Assembly: GCF_019801175.1 (NCBI RefSeq)
Contig: NZ_JAHVJR010000001.1
Coordinates: 434,001 to 498,000, forward strand
Reading direction: 5' to 3'
Length of the DNA: 64,000 nucleotides
Source: Vannielia litorea
GTDB taxonomy: Bacteria; Pseudomonadota; Alphaproteobacteria; Rhodobacterales; Rhodobacteraceae
Numbering within the stretch: position 1 is the first letter of the stretch; the number at the start of each line of letters is the position of its first letter. Below are positions 8,776 to 17,689 of the stretch, piece by piece. The translations under genes were made by a program, and so were the position numbers. The notes under the pieces are model-generated. The model searched no databases, had not been told where the DNA came from, and saw nothing but the letters and a program-made list of their open reading frames with translations.

Positions 8776-8819
8776 TATGCATGGGATGTGCATGGAATGT
8801 GCATCAGTTGTGCATCAGT
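8776..8819 (+). repeat. Four tandem 11-bp repeat units
   Basis: Units TATGCATGGGA, TGTGCATGGAA, TGTGCATCAGT and TGTGCATCAGT follow each other with an exact 11-bp period and the shared core TGCAT. The block sits 84 bp before the CDF exporter start, followed by an A/T-rich stretch. A near copy with the same period lies at 42551-42594. One unit per helical turn suggests a cooperative protein-binding site. Confidence 0.8.
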
Positions 8820-8903
8820 AAAATATAGGGTTAACGCGGTTTCGCCCCCGGCGTGGGCGAATTAACGCATTGCCCCCGGCAACGCCCGCGTTAGCTTCGC
8901 CCC

Positions 8904-9824
8904 ATGCCGCACGACCACCACCATCACCACCACCACGTCAGCTCCGAAACAGGCGACCGAAACCTCGCCCTCGCCGTGCTGGTCAACCTCGGCCTGACCG
9001 TGGCGCAAATCGTCGGCGGCCTCCTCTCCGGCTCGCTCGCGCTCATCGCTGACGCGCTGCACAACCTCTCCGATGCGGTCTCCCTCGTCATCGCCTTCGC
9101 CGCCCGCCGGATCGCCCGCAAACCGGCCGACGCGGGCATGACCTTCGGCTATGGCCGGGCCGAGATGGTGGCCGCGCTGATCAACTATACCACGCTGATT
9201 TTGCTGGCGATTTACCTCGCCTACGAAGGGGTCATGCGGCTCTTCGCACCCGAGGATGTCGAGGGCTGGATGGTGGTGATCATCGCCGCCATCGCCCTTG
9301 TGATCGACGCGGTCACGGCTCTGCTGACCTTCGCCATGTCGAAGTCCTCCGCCAACATCCGCGCCGCCTTCCTGCACAACTTGGCCGACGCGCTGGGCTC
9401 GGTCGCGGTGATCGTCGCAGGCACCCTGATCCTGCTCTACGACTGGCGCTTGGCAGACCCCATCGTGACCCTGCTGATCTCGGCCTACATCCTCTGGCAT
9501 GCGCTGGCCGAGGTGCCCGGCGTGATCCGCATGCTCATGCTCGCCACGCCCCCGGGCATGGATATTTCCGAGGTATCCCAAAGGCTTGCCGCCACACCCG
9601 GCGTGGCCTCCATCCACCATCTGCACCTCTGGCAGATGCAGGAACACGAGGCCGCGCTGGAGGCTCATATCGTCATCGAAGAGGGCCACTGGGCCGAGGC
9701 CGACGCCATCAAGGCCACCCTCAAACAGACCCTCGCAGAGCGCTACCGCATCCACCACGCCACCCTCGAGCTGGAGTGCGCCGCCCACGCCTGCGAGGCG
9801 CCCCGGCTGATCGGCCACGGATAA
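8904..9824 (+). CDS. Cation diffusion facilitator metal exporter
   Basis: A 306-residue CDF protein with six membrane segments and a C-terminal cytoplasmic domain. The paired metal-site motifs ADALHNLSDAV (TM2) and FLHNLADALGSV (TM5) have the HxxxD pattern usual for zinc exporters of the CzcD/ZitB branch, working as metal/proton antiporters in the inner membrane. The N-terminus carries a run of seven His after MPHD, a likely metal sensor or chelator. The C-terminal domain ends with His/Cys-containing segments (HHATLELECAAHACE). No ribosome site is evident. The 11-bp repeats lie just upstream and could control it. Confidence 0.9.
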   Translation: MPHDHHHHHHHVSSETGDRNLALAVLVNLGLTVAQIVGGLLSGSLALIADALHNLSDAVSLVIAFAARRIARKPADAGMTFGYGRAEMVAALINYTTLILLAIYLAYEGVMRLFAPEDVEGWMVVIIAAIALVIDAVTALLTFAMSKSSANIRAAFLHNLADALGSVAVIVAGTLILLYDWRLADPIVTLLISAYILWHALAEVPGVIRMLMLATPPGMDISEVSQRLAATPGVASIHHLHLWQMQEHEAALEAHIVIEEGHWAEADAIKATLKQTLAERYRIHHATLELECAAHACEAPRLIGHG

Positions 9825-9897
9825 GGCGATTTGCCCTCGCACCGCCGGGCCTCTGCCCCTATAACCTTCTGCGACCGCGACCACGGGAGACCCGCCG

Positions 9898-10677
9898 ATG
9901 ACCGATCTTTCGCCCATCGACAAGGCCAAGTTCGTCGCCGCCAAACGGGCGGTGGACTACGTGCAGGACGGCATGCGGATCGGCCTTGGCACCGGCTCCA
10001 CGGCGGCCTGGATGGTGCGCTGTCTCGCCGAGAGGATGCAGGAAGAAAGCCTTGATATCATTGGCGTTCCCACCTCCACCCGCACGGCGGATCTGGCCCG
10101 CGAGCTGGGCATCCCGGTCACCTCTTTGGATGAGGCCAAATGGCTCGACCTCACGATTGATGGCGCCGACGAGTTCGATGGCGAGCTCAACCTGATCAAG
10201 GGCGGCGGCGGTGCGCTGTTGCAGGAAAAGATCGTCGCCACCGCCTCCGACCGCATGGTGGTGATCGCCGATGCCGCCAAGGACGTGACCGCGCTCGGCG
10301 CCTTCCCCCTGCCCATCGAGGTGATCCCCTTCGGCTGGCAGACCACCAAGGCGCTGGTCGAGGAAACCCTTATTAACATGGACGTTCTGGGCCGCGACAC
10401 CTCGCTGCGCATGAACGACGACGCGCCCTACATCACCGACGAGGGCAACTACATCATCGACCTGCACCTGCGCCGCATCGGCAATGCCCGGCAGTTGAGC
10501 CTCGTGCTCAACCAGGTGCCGGGCGTGGTTGAAAACGGTCTCTTCATCGATATCTGCGACGTGGTGATCGTCGGTCACGGTGACGGGCGCGTTCAGGTGC
10601 GCGACATCAACGAAGGCACTGAGGAGGAAGAGAAAATCGACCTTCTCGAGGGAGACAACATCTTCGCCGACCTCTGA
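9898..10677 (+). CDS. rpiA: Ribose-5-phosphate isomerase A
   Basis: A 259-residue enzyme that interconverts ribose-5-phosphate and ribulose-5-phosphate in the pentose phosphate pathway. Signature segments are GLGTGSTAAWMV (phosphate loop), DGADEFDGELNLIKGGGGALLQEK (catalytic Asp and Lys) and the substrate-binding C-terminal half. Length is slightly above the usual 220-235 because of an acidic tail. It lies 34 bp upstream of gor on the same strand, so the two are probably cotranscribed, linking NADPH-generating sugar metabolism with glutathione reduction. Confidence 0.97.
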   Translation: MTDLSPIDKAKFVAAKRAVDYVQDGMRIGLGTGSTAAWMVRCLAERMQEESLDIIGVPTSTRTADLARELGIPVTSLDEAKWLDLTIDGADEFDGELNLIKGGGGALLQEKIVATASDRMVVIADAAKDVTALGAFPLPIEVIPFGWQTTKALVEETLINMDVLGRDTSLRMNDDAPYITDEGNYIIDLHLRRIGNARQLSLVLNQVPGVVENGLFIDICDVVIVGHGDGRVQVRDINEGTEEEEKIDLLEGDNIFADL

Positions 10678-10711
10678 GGAGGAGCAGGGACGGCAGAGCA
10701 GAGGCAGAGCA

Positions 10712-12082
10712 ATGGAATTCGACTACGACCTTTTCGTCATCGGCGGCGGCTCCGGCGGGGTGCGCGCGGCCCGGCTGGCAAGTTCGGAGGCCGGCCAGAA
10801 GGTTGGTCTGGCTGAAGAATATCGCATGGGCGGCACCTGCGTGATCCGCGGCTGCGTGCCCAAAAAGCTGATGGTCTATGCCTCGCATTTCCCCGAAGAG
10901 ATGAAACTCGCGCAGGCCTATGGCTGGACGGTCCACGCCGGCGGTTTCGATTGGGGCAAGTTCCGCCACCACCTCCACGCCGAGTTGGACCGGCTCGAGC
11001 AGATCTACACCCGCAACCTCGAAAAGGCCGGGGTGGAGATCCACGCACAGCGCGCCGTGGTGAAGGATCCGCACACCGTGGCGCTGGCCGATGGCACCGA
11101 GTTCAAATGCCGCCACATCCTCGTCGCCACCGGCGGCGCGCCCAGTTTCCCGCCGCTGGAGGGGGCCGAGGAGTTCGGCATCAGCTCCAACGACATCTTC
11201 CTGATGGAGGAGCTGCCCGAGAGCATCCTGATCATCGGCGGCGGCTTCATCGCCTGTGAAATGGCCTGCATCCTCAACGGCTTGGGGGTCAAGACAACGC
11301 TCTTCCTGCGCGGTGCCCAAATCCTCCGCGGCTTCGATGACGAGGCCCGCGGCCATCTGGCCGACCACATGGCCAGCCTCGGTATCGAGATCCACACCGG
11401 CACCTCGATCACCGAGATGCAGAAGCTTGAAAACAAGATCTCCGTGCGTACGACCACCGGCCACGAGGGGCTCTACGAGAAGATCCTCTTCGCCACCGGC
11501 CGCGATCCCAACACCAAGGGCCTCGGGCTGGAGGAGGCCGGCGTCAAGCTCGGCCGTCTCGGCGAGGTGGTGGTGAACGAATACAGCCAAACCGATGTGC
11601 CCTCGATCTACGCCATCGGCGATGTGACCGGCCGTGTGGAGCTGACCCCGGTGGCGATCCGCGAGGGCGTGGCCTTCGTGAACACCGTCTTCCACGGCAA
11701 GCCCCAGCCGGTCGACCATGACCTCGTGCCCTCGGCGGTCTACACCCAGCCCGAGCTGGGCACCGTGGGGATGACAGAGAATGAGGCAGAGCGCGCGATG
11801 GAGGCGGGCGGCGAGCCCTTCGAGGTTTACTCCACCTCCTTCCGCCCGATGAAAACCGCCTTCGCCCACACCGACGACCGGGTGATGATGAAGCTTATCG
11901 TCGGCAAGGAGACCCGCAAGGTGCTCGGCTGCCACATCGTCGCACCCGAGGCGGGCGAAATGATCCAGCTCGCAGGGATCGCCATCAAGATGGGCGCAAC
12001 CAAGGAAGACTTCGACCGCACCTGCGCGGTCCATCCGACCATGGCAGAGGAGCTGGTGACGATGAAGTCACCGGTGCGTTAG
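10712..12082 (+). CDS. gor: Glutathione-disulfide reductase
   Basis: A 456-residue class I flavin disulfide reductase. Order: FAD site (VIGGGSGGVRAARLAS), redox-active pair in GGTCVIRGCVPKK, NADPH Rossmann site (ILIIGGGFIACEMACIL), second FAD motif (SIYAIGDVTGR) and dimer-interface catalytic CAVHPTMAEE. It reduces GSSG with NADPH in the cytoplasm. The frame is open upstream into rpiA, but the ATG at 10712 starts MEFDYDLFVIGGG at the family position. It follows rpiA closely. Confidence 0.96.
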   Translation: MEFDYDLFVIGGGSGGVRAARLASSEAGQKVGLAEEYRMGGTCVIRGCVPKKLMVYASHFPEEMKLAQAYGWTVHAGGFDWGKFRHHLHAELDRLEQIYTRNLEKAGVEIHAQRAVVKDPHTVALADGTEFKCRHILVATGGAPSFPPLEGAEEFGISSNDIFLMEELPESILIIGGGFIACEMACILNGLGVKTTLFLRGAQILRGFDDEARGHLADHMASLGIEIHTGTSITEMQKLENKISVRTTTGHEGLYEKILFATGRDPNTKGLGLEEAGVKLGRLGEVVVNEYSQTDVPSIYAIGDVTGRVELTPVAIREGVAFVNTVFHGKPQPVDHDLVPSAVYTQPELGTVGMTENEAERAMEAGGEPFEVYSTSFRPMKTAFAHTDDRVMMKLIVGKETRKVLGCHIVAPEAGEMIQLAGIAIKMGATKEDFDRTCAVHPTMAEELVTMKSPVR

Positions 12083-12197
12083 GGCGCCGAACGGCCGGAA
12101 ACGGTTGAATTTGGCGCTTTCCTGACCACTTGTGCTAGACAATCACCAACACACCGCCGATGCAGGCGGAACCGCAAGGAAGAGGAAAGAGACACAT

Positions 12198-13415
12198 ATG
12201 GCTGGCAACAACGGCGGCCCCTGGGGCGGCGGATCGTCCGGCGGCGGAGGAGGCAACGGCGACGATGGCGACCGTTCCAACCGTCCGGGCGGCGGCGGGC
12301 GGAGGCCCGGTGAAGGCTCGGGCATCCCCGAAATCGACCAGATCATGAAAAAGGGCCAGGAGCAGCTGAAGGTGCTCATGGGCGGACGCGGCGGCAATGG
12401 TCGTGGCACCGGCGGCGGTGGCCGTGGTGGCGGCGGCGCCCCCTGGCTGACCGGCGGCACCCTGCTGATCGGCGCCGGCGCAGCCGCGCTGCTCTGGGCC
12501 TTCGCCAGCTTCTATACCGTCCGGCCCGAACAGCAGTCTGTCGAGCTTTTCCTTGGCGAGTTTTCCGATATCGGCACCGAGGGTCTCAACTTTGCCCCCT
12601 GGCCGCTGGTGACGGCTGAGGTCATCGACGTGACCACCAACCGCACCGAGGATATCGGCGTGCGCCGTGGCCAGTCCGGCAATGACGGCCTGATGCTGAC
12701 GACCGACGAGAACATCGTGGACATCGACTTTCAGGTGGTCTGGAACGTGAAGAACGCGGCCGACTTCCTGTTCGCGCTCGAGGCGCCCGAAATCACCGTG
12801 CGTTCGGTGGCCGAAAGCGCCATGCGCGAGGTGATCGCCCAATCCGAGCTGGCCCCGATCCTCAACCGGGACCGGGCCTCGATCGAAGCCCGCGTGGACG
12901 AGCTGATCCAGCAGATCCTCGACCAGCAGCAAACCGGCATCAACGTGGTCCGCGTCAACTTCAACAAGGTGGACCCGCCCGCGCAGCAGGTGGCGGTGAC
13001 CGACATCAACGGCGAGACCAAGACCACCTCGGTGATCGATGCCTTCCGCGATGTGCAAGCCGCCGAACAGGAGCGTGACCAGGTGCAACGCCAGGCCGAT
13101 GCCTATGCCAACGGCCGCCTCGCGCAGGCCCGTGGTCAGGGCGCCCGCATTCTGGAGCAGGCCGAGGCCTACCGCTCCGAGCAGGTGAACCAAGCCACCG
13201 GTGAAAGCTCGCGCTTCCTGTCGGTGCTCGAAGAGTATCGCGCCGCGCCCGAGGTTACCCGCAAGCGTCTCTATCTCGAAACGATGGAGAAGGTGCTGGG
13301 CGATATCGACAAGATCATCCTTGAAAATCAAGGGGGTGAAGGCGGGCAGGGCGTGGTGCCCTATCTGCCGCTGAATGAGCTGCGCCGATCCGGCAGCACG
13401 GGAGGGAGCAACTGA
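12198..13415 (+). CDS. hflK: HflK, membrane protease-modulator subunit
   Basis: A 405-residue SPFH/band-7 protein. Residues 1-85 are Gly-rich and low-complexity, followed by a single membrane segment (LLIGAGAAALLWAFASFYTV) and the periplasmic SPFH domain (VRPEQQSVELFLGEF), then a coiled-coil rich in Ala/Glu/Gln. HflK with HflC forms a cage around the FtsH protease and tunes its membrane-protein degradation. The ATG at 12198 begins MAGNNGGPWGGG. The stop overlaps the hflC start by one base, showing translational coupling. Confidence 0.95.
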   Translation: MAGNNGGPWGGGSSGGGGGNGDDGDRSNRPGGGGRRPGEGSGIPEIDQIMKKGQEQLKVLMGGRGGNGRGTGGGGRGGGGAPWLTGGTLLIGAGAAALLWAFASFYTVRPEQQSVELFLGEFSDIGTEGLNFAPWPLVTAEVIDVTTNRTEDIGVRRGQSGNDGLMLTTDENIVDIDFQVVWNVKNAADFLFALEAPEITVRSVAESAMREVIAQSELAPILNRDRASIEARVDELIQQILDQQQTGINVVRVNFNKVDPPAQQVAVTDINGETKTTSVIDAFRDVQAAEQERDQVQRQADAYANGRLAQARGQGARILEQAEAYRSEQVNQATGESSRFLSVLEEYRAAPEVTRKRLYLETMEKVLGDIDKIILENQGGEGGQGVVPYLPLNELRRSGSTGGSN

Positions 13416-14593
13416 TGAACCGCCTGTCCTATCTCCTTCCGATCGTCGCCATCGCCCTTGCGGCGCTGCTGTCGTCGATCTTCATCGTCGATGAGCGCGA
13501 GCAGGTGCTCGTCCTGCGCTTCGGCCAGATCAAGCAGGAGCGCACCGAGCCGGGCCTCTACTTCAAGGTGCCGCTTTTCGATGAGGTCGTGGATTACGAA
13601 GATCGTATCCTCTCCATCGAAACGCCGCTGATCGAGGTGACCCCGGCCGATGACCGCCGCCTCGTGGTGGATGCCTTCGTGCTCTGGCGCATCACCGACA
13701 TGGTGCAGTTCCGGCAGGCCATCGGCATCGGCGACGAACGCGCCGCGCAGATCCAGCTGAACGACATTCTCGACGGTCAGATCCGCGCCGTTCTCGGCTC
13801 CGAGGGGGTGACCTCCAACACCATCCTCTCGCCCGAGCGGACCGCTCTGATGGATCAGATCGAGGTGCGGGTAAACGACCGTGCCGGCGAGCTGGGCATC
13901 GAGGTTGTGGATGTGCGCCTGCGCCAGACCAACCTGCCCGAGCAGAACTTCGACGCCACGCTGAAGCGGATGATCGCCGAGCGGGAACGTGAGGCCATCG
14001 ATGAACGGGCCCGCGGTCAGGAAGCCGGCCAGCGCGTGCGCGCTGCCGCCGACCGGACCTACGCCGAGATCATCGCCGAGGCCAACCGGGATGCCCGCAT
14101 CATCCAGGGTCAGGCCGACGCCGAGCGTAACCGGATCTTTGCCGAAGCCTATGGCCAGGATCAGGAGTTCTTCGAGTTCTACCGCTCGCTTTCGGCCTAT
14201 GAAAACTCGCTGAAGGGCAACAACTCCTCCATGGTGATGAGCCCCGACTCCGAGTTCTTCAACTACCTGCGCACCGATGGGTCGGGCTCCGGCGTGGCCC
14301 CCGCGCCGGTCGACGAGGCCGCTGCTGCGGCCGCGCGGGCCGCCAACGAGGCCGCCATCCGTGCCGCCGAGGAGAGCGCCGCCGAAACCGCAAGCGAGGC
14401 CGAAGCGGTGATCGAGGAGCTTCCCGATACCTCCGTGGCCGGGGAAGCCGCCGAAGGCGCGACGGGCGAGACCGCTCCCGCCGAGGCAGCTCCTGCCGAA
14501 GAGGCACCTGTGGAAGAGGCACCGGTAGAGGAGGCTCCCGCCGAGGAGGCTCCGGCTGAAGAGACCCCCGCCGACGACACCACGGGGAACTGA
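13415..14593 (+). CDS. hflC: HflC with acidic repeat tail
   Basis: A 392-residue SPFH protein: N-terminal membrane anchor (YLLPIVAIALAALLSSIFIV), band-7 domain (EREQVLVLRFGQIKQERTEPG), coiled coil, and partner of HflK in the FtsH-modulating complex. The core ends near residue 290. The last hundred residues are an Ala/Glu/Pro-rich extension, finishing in repeated EEAPVEEAPAEEA units that ordinary HflC proteins (about 300-330 residues) lack. The start ATG overlaps the hflK TGA (TGATG). Confidence 0.94.
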   Translation: MNRLSYLLPIVAIALAALLSSIFIVDEREQVLVLRFGQIKQERTEPGLYFKVPLFDEVVDYEDRILSIETPLIEVTPADDRRLVVDAFVLWRITDMVQFRQAIGIGDERAAQIQLNDILDGQIRAVLGSEGVTSNTILSPERTALMDQIEVRVNDRAGELGIEVVDVRLRQTNLPEQNFDATLKRMIAEREREAIDERARGQEAGQRVRAAADRTYAEIIAEANRDARIIQGQADAERNRIFAEAYGQDQEFFEFYRSLSAYENSLKGNNSSMVMSPDSEFFNYLRTDGSGSGVAPAPVDEAAAAAARAANEAAIRAAEESAAETASEAEAVIEELPDTSVAGEAAEGATGETAPAEAAPAEEAPVEEAPVEEAPAEEAPAEETPADDTTGN

Positions 14594-14596
14594 CCC

Positions 14597-14791
14597 ATGG
14601 CCACGGCGCTCCTTGCGCTGGGCGCTATCCTGATGATCGAGGGGCTGGTGATTGCACTGGCCCCTCAGATTTATGAAGACTTCCTCCGCTGGCTGGTCAG
14701 CCTGCCCGTGGAGGCCCGCCGCACCGTGGGCTTTCTGGCCCTGACCGGCGGCGCGCTCCTGATCTGGGGCGCGGCATGGATCGGCGGCTGA
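14597..14791 (+). CDS. DUF2065 family small membrane protein
   Basis: A 64-residue protein of two hydrophobic helices (MATALLALGAILMIEGLVIALAP and RRTVGFLALTGGALLIWGAAWIGG) joined by a short loop. This is the DUF2065 (YjeT-like) layout, and its position right after hflC is where the family is often found. It starts three bases after the hflC stop, so it belongs to the hflKC operon. Function is unknown; an accessory role in the HflKC-FtsH complex is only suggested by context. Confidence 0.85.
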   Translation: MATALLALGAILMIEGLVIALAPQIYEDFLRWLVSLPVEARRTVGFLALTGGALLIWGAAWIGG

Positions 14792-14969
14792 CCTCTCCTG
14801 CATGGCCCCGTGGCCCGCGCCACCGGCGCATGACGGCAGATTTCATCCCTTGCGGCAACGCGGACCCTTGCGCCAGTGGCGCCCGGCTGAAACACTCCCG
14901 GCCAAGGGCTGACGCGGTTCTCACGGCCAAGTGACGCACCGCGAGAGCCATTGAGTTGCGCTTTCGCCT

Positions 14970-15002
14970 CCCTATCTGGGAAATAGGCAGAAGCAGATAG
15001 GG
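14970..15002 (+). promoter_or_regulatory. Inverted repeat upstream of degP
   Basis: CCCTATCTG (14970-14978) and CAGATAGGG (14994-15002) form a perfect nine-base inverted repeat with a 15-base spacer, about 80 bp before the degP GTG start. The 290-bp gap between the DUF2065 gene and degP has no gene. The repeat is a candidate operator for envelope-stress control or a leader hairpin. Confidence 0.45.
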
Positions 15003-15081
15003 GCATCTGACCGGCTGACCCCCCGCACAACCCGGGGTTCGCGCCGGCCGGTCCGCCCTGACGATCAAGGGAGACCATCCA

Positions 15082-16569
15082 GTGACTTCACAGGCAATTG
15101 CAAAAACAGTGGTTCAGGACCGGCGCAGCACTTTCGCGCTGCGCAGCCTCTTCGCGCTGCTCATCGGTCTGGCACTGATCACCGCGCAGGCGGTGAACGC
15201 CCAGTCCCGCAGCATCCCCGGCAGCTTTGCCGACCTTGCCGACCAGATCAGCCCTTCCGTGGTAAACATCACCACTTCCACCACCGTATCGCGCCGCACC
15301 GGCCCGACGCCGCAGGTGCCCGAAGGCTCGCCCTTCGAGGATTTCTTCCGCGATTTCCTCGATCGCGAGGGCAACCCCGACCGTCCGCGCCGCAGCTCGG
15401 CGCTGGGCTCGGGCTTCGTGATCTCCGAAGATGGCTACATCGTCACCAACAACCACGTCATCGAGGGCGCGGATGAGATCACCATCGAGTTTTTCTCCGG
15501 CCAGGAGTTGCCCGCCGAGGTGGTGGGCACCGATGCCAACACCGACATCGCCCTGCTGAAAGTCATCCCCGAAGAGGCGCTGCCCTTCGTGCCTTTCGGT
15601 GACAGCAACACCGCCCGTGTGGGCGATTGGGTGATCGCAATGGGCAACCCGCTGGGGCAAGGCTTCTCTGTCTCCGCCGGTATCGTCTCGGCCCGCAACC
15701 GCGCGCTCTCCGGCACCTATGACGACTACATCCAGACCGACGCCGCCATCAACCGCGGCAACTCCGGCGGCCCGCTGTTCAACATGGACGGCGAGGTGAT
15801 CGGGGTGAACACCGCGATCCTGTCGCCCAACGGTGGCTCCATCGGCATCGGCTTCTCGATGGCCTCCAACGTCGTGACCAAGGTCGTTGCCCAGCTGAAG
15901 GAATACGGCGAGACCCGCCGCGGCTGGCTCGGCGTCCGCATTCAGGACGTGACCCCGGACGTGGCCGAAGCCATCGGCCTGACCCCCGCCAAGGGCGCGC
16001 TTGTCACCGATGTGCCCGAAGGCCCGGCGATGGACGCTGGGATGAAATCGGGCGACGTGATCATCAGCTTCGATGGCCAGGAGGTCGAAGACGTGCGCGG
16101 CCTCGTCCGCCGCGTGGGCAACACCGAGGTCGGCAAGACCGTCCGGATGAAGGTGTTCCGTGACGGCAGCACCGAGACGCTGAAGGTCACCCTCGGCCGC
16201 CGCGAAGAAGCCGAAGGCGCCGTGCCTGCCGTGGCGGATGGCGGCGAGGAAGGCGAGCCCGAAGCGCCGCAGGAGCAGGAGCTTCTCGGCCTGACGGTGA
16301 CCACGCTGACCGACGAGCTGCGCGAGCAGATGAGCCTCGACGGCAATGAGGAAGGCCTCGTGATCAAGGAGGTCGACGAGATGTCGGAGGCCTACGAGAA
16401 AGGTCTGCGCGCTGGCGACATCATCACCGAAGCCGGGCAGCAGAAGGTCCGCGCCGTGAACGACCTCGAAGACCGGGTGGAAGAGGCCCGCGAGGCTGGC
16501 CGTAAATCGCTCCTGCTGCTGATCCGCCGTTCCGGCGAGCCCCGCTTCGTGGCGCTCTCTCTGGAATGA
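15082..16569 (+). CDS. degP: Do-family periplasmic serine protease (DegP/DegQ)
   Basis: A 495-residue HtrA protease. A signal peptide (hydrophobic near residues 20-38, ending VNAQS) is followed by a trypsin-like domain with catalytic His125 (TNNHVIEG), Asp155 (NTDIALLKV) and Ser228 (NRGNSGGPLF), and two PDZ domains separated by an acidic linker (EEGEPEAPQEQE). It degrades or refolds damaged envelope proteins. The start is GTG at 15082 with GGGAGA upstream. Its place behind hflKC groups membrane and periplasmic protein quality control. A strong terminator follows. Confidence 0.95.
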   Translation: MTSQAIAKTVVQDRRSTFALRSLFALLIGLALITAQAVNAQSRSIPGSFADLADQISPSVVNITTSTTVSRRTGPTPQVPEGSPFEDFFRDFLDREGNPDRPRRSSALGSGFVISEDGYIVTNNHVIEGADEITIEFFSGQELPAEVVGTDANTDIALLKVIPEEALPFVPFGDSNTARVGDWVIAMGNPLGQGFSVSAGIVSARNRALSGTYDDYIQTDAAINRGNSGGPLFNMDGEVIGVNTAILSPNGGSIGIGFSMASNVVTKVVAQLKEYGETRRGWLGVRIQDVTPDVAEAIGLTPAKGALVTDVPEGPAMDAGMKSGDVIISFDGQEVEDVRGLVRRVGNTEVGKTVRMKVFRDGSTETLKVTLGRREEAEGAVPAVADGGEEGEPEAPQEQELLGLTVTTLTDELREQMSLDGNEEGLVIKEVDEMSEAYEKGLRAGDIITEAGQQKVRAVNDLEDRVEEAREAGRKSLLLLIRRSGEPRFVALSLE

Positions 16570-16596
16570 TCTGAATTCTCACAGGCGAGAAAACCT

Positions 16597-16626
16597 GGCC
16601 CGCGCTCCCCGCGCGGGCCTTTTTAT
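16597..16626 (+). terminator. Rho-independent terminator of degP
   Basis: GGCCCGCGC and GCGCGGGCC pair perfectly around a five-base loop and are followed directly by TTTTTATT, 28 bp after the degP stop. Confidence 0.9.
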
Positions 16627-16729
16627 TGCCCTGCCGCTGGTCAATCGCGCGCCCTGCGGGCGCATTCCCTTTTATCGGTTTGGCGCCTGTGGCCGCTGCT
16701 GCACTGAAGCGGCGGGTCTAGGCAAGGGG

Positions 16730-17686
16730 CTACGGGTTCACCGAAGCGGGAACCCCGGCATGCGCGTTGAAAAACGCGATCGTGCGGGCGAAGAACGCGT
16801 CGCGCACATCCGGTGTTTCCATCAGAATTTCATGCTCCGCGCCCTCCGGCTCCACCAGCTCGGCACCGGGCCATGTGGCCATCCGGGTGCGCACCGCTGC
16901 CGGATCGACGATGCGCTCATTGCCGCCAAGGTAGGTCAGACAGGGCAGATCGGGCGCGGGGGCACGTAGCAGAGCGCGCATCTCTACCAGTGCGCGGTTC
17001 AGCCAATGCAGGCTGGGGCCGCCGAGGGCCAGCTCGGGGTGCGCGGTGAGCTGGGCCCGCATGTAGAGCCACATCTCCTCGTCCCGGGTGAGCATGTTGC
17101 CCGCGAACTCTGCCGCCAGCGCATAGGTTTCAGGCTGGGTGCCGGGGGCATAACGCCCACTCATGCCGAGCGGGCGGGAAAGGGCGGAGAGCACCCATGC
17201 CGCAGGGCGCACCGCCGGATGAAACCGGATGCCCCACATCGGCGCCGAGAAGGCGGCAGCCTTCAGATCGAGCCTCTGCGCGGCGCGCAGCCCGATGCAC
17301 CCGCCCATCGAATGGCCAATCAGCACGCGGGGCAGGGGGCCGCCTTCCAACTCGGTGACGGCCTCGACCATCGCGTCCACGTCGAGCTGATAATCGGCGA
17401 ACTCGTCCACATGGCCGGTGGCTGGATCTCTCAGCGCCCGGTCGGCAAGGCCCTGGCCGCGCCAGTCCATCGCCGCCATGTTCCATCCCGCCGCCACGTA
17501 TTCCCGCGCGGCGCGGCCATATTTCTCGATGTATTCAGTCCGGCCGGGGAAGAAGAGGATGGTGCCCTTCGCCGCTTCGGCGGGCCACCACCCCATCCGC
17601 ACCTGCACCCCGTCGGCGCAGGTCAGCCAATAGGCGCGGCCCCCCTCGGGGCCGTCCGCCTCATCGTATAGCGGGGCGTCCTGCAA
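16730..17686 (-). CDS. Alpha/beta hydrolase, lysophospholipase-like (S33)
   Basis: A 318-residue serine hydrolase: oxyanion region ILFFPGRTEYIEKYG, AMDWRGQGLADR, nucleophile elbow GHSMGG, late acid (TYLGGNERIVD) and catalytic His in EGAEHEI. The RGQG and GHSMGG spacing matches the PldB/monoglyceride-lipase group that cleaves lysophospholipids or monoacylglycerols. No signal peptide is seen, so it is cytoplasmic or membrane-peripheral. The start appears to be TTG at 17686, three bases after the SCP2 gene stop, so the two are coupled. Confidence 0.85.
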   Translation of the reverse strand: MQDAPLYDEADGPEGGRAYWLTCADGVQVRMGWWPAEAAKGTILFFPGRTEYIEKYGRAAREYVAAGWNMAAMDWRGQGLADRALRDPATGHVDEFADYQLDVDAMVEAVTELEGGPLPRVLIGHSMGGCIGLRAAQRLDLKAAAFSAPMWGIRFHPAVRPAAWVLSALSRPLGMSGRYAPGTQPETYALAAEFAGNMLTRDEEMWLYMRAQLTAHPELALGGPSLHWLNRALVEMRALLRAPAPDLPCLTYLGGNERIVDPAAVRTRMATWPGAELVEPEGAEHEILMETPDVRDAFFARTIAFFNAHAGVPASVNP

Positions 17687-17689
17687 GCC

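Noticed and set aside
8603..8821. Short plus-strand frame ending MHGMCMECASVVHQ, similar to one at 42552
   Set aside because: The similarity comes only from the shared 11-bp DNA repeats; the frames differ outside the repeat and have no ribosome site.
16655..16675. Second hairpin after degP (GCGCCC/GGGCGC)
   Set aside because: It has no clean T-run on either strand and lies between two better explained ends; too weak to call a terminator.
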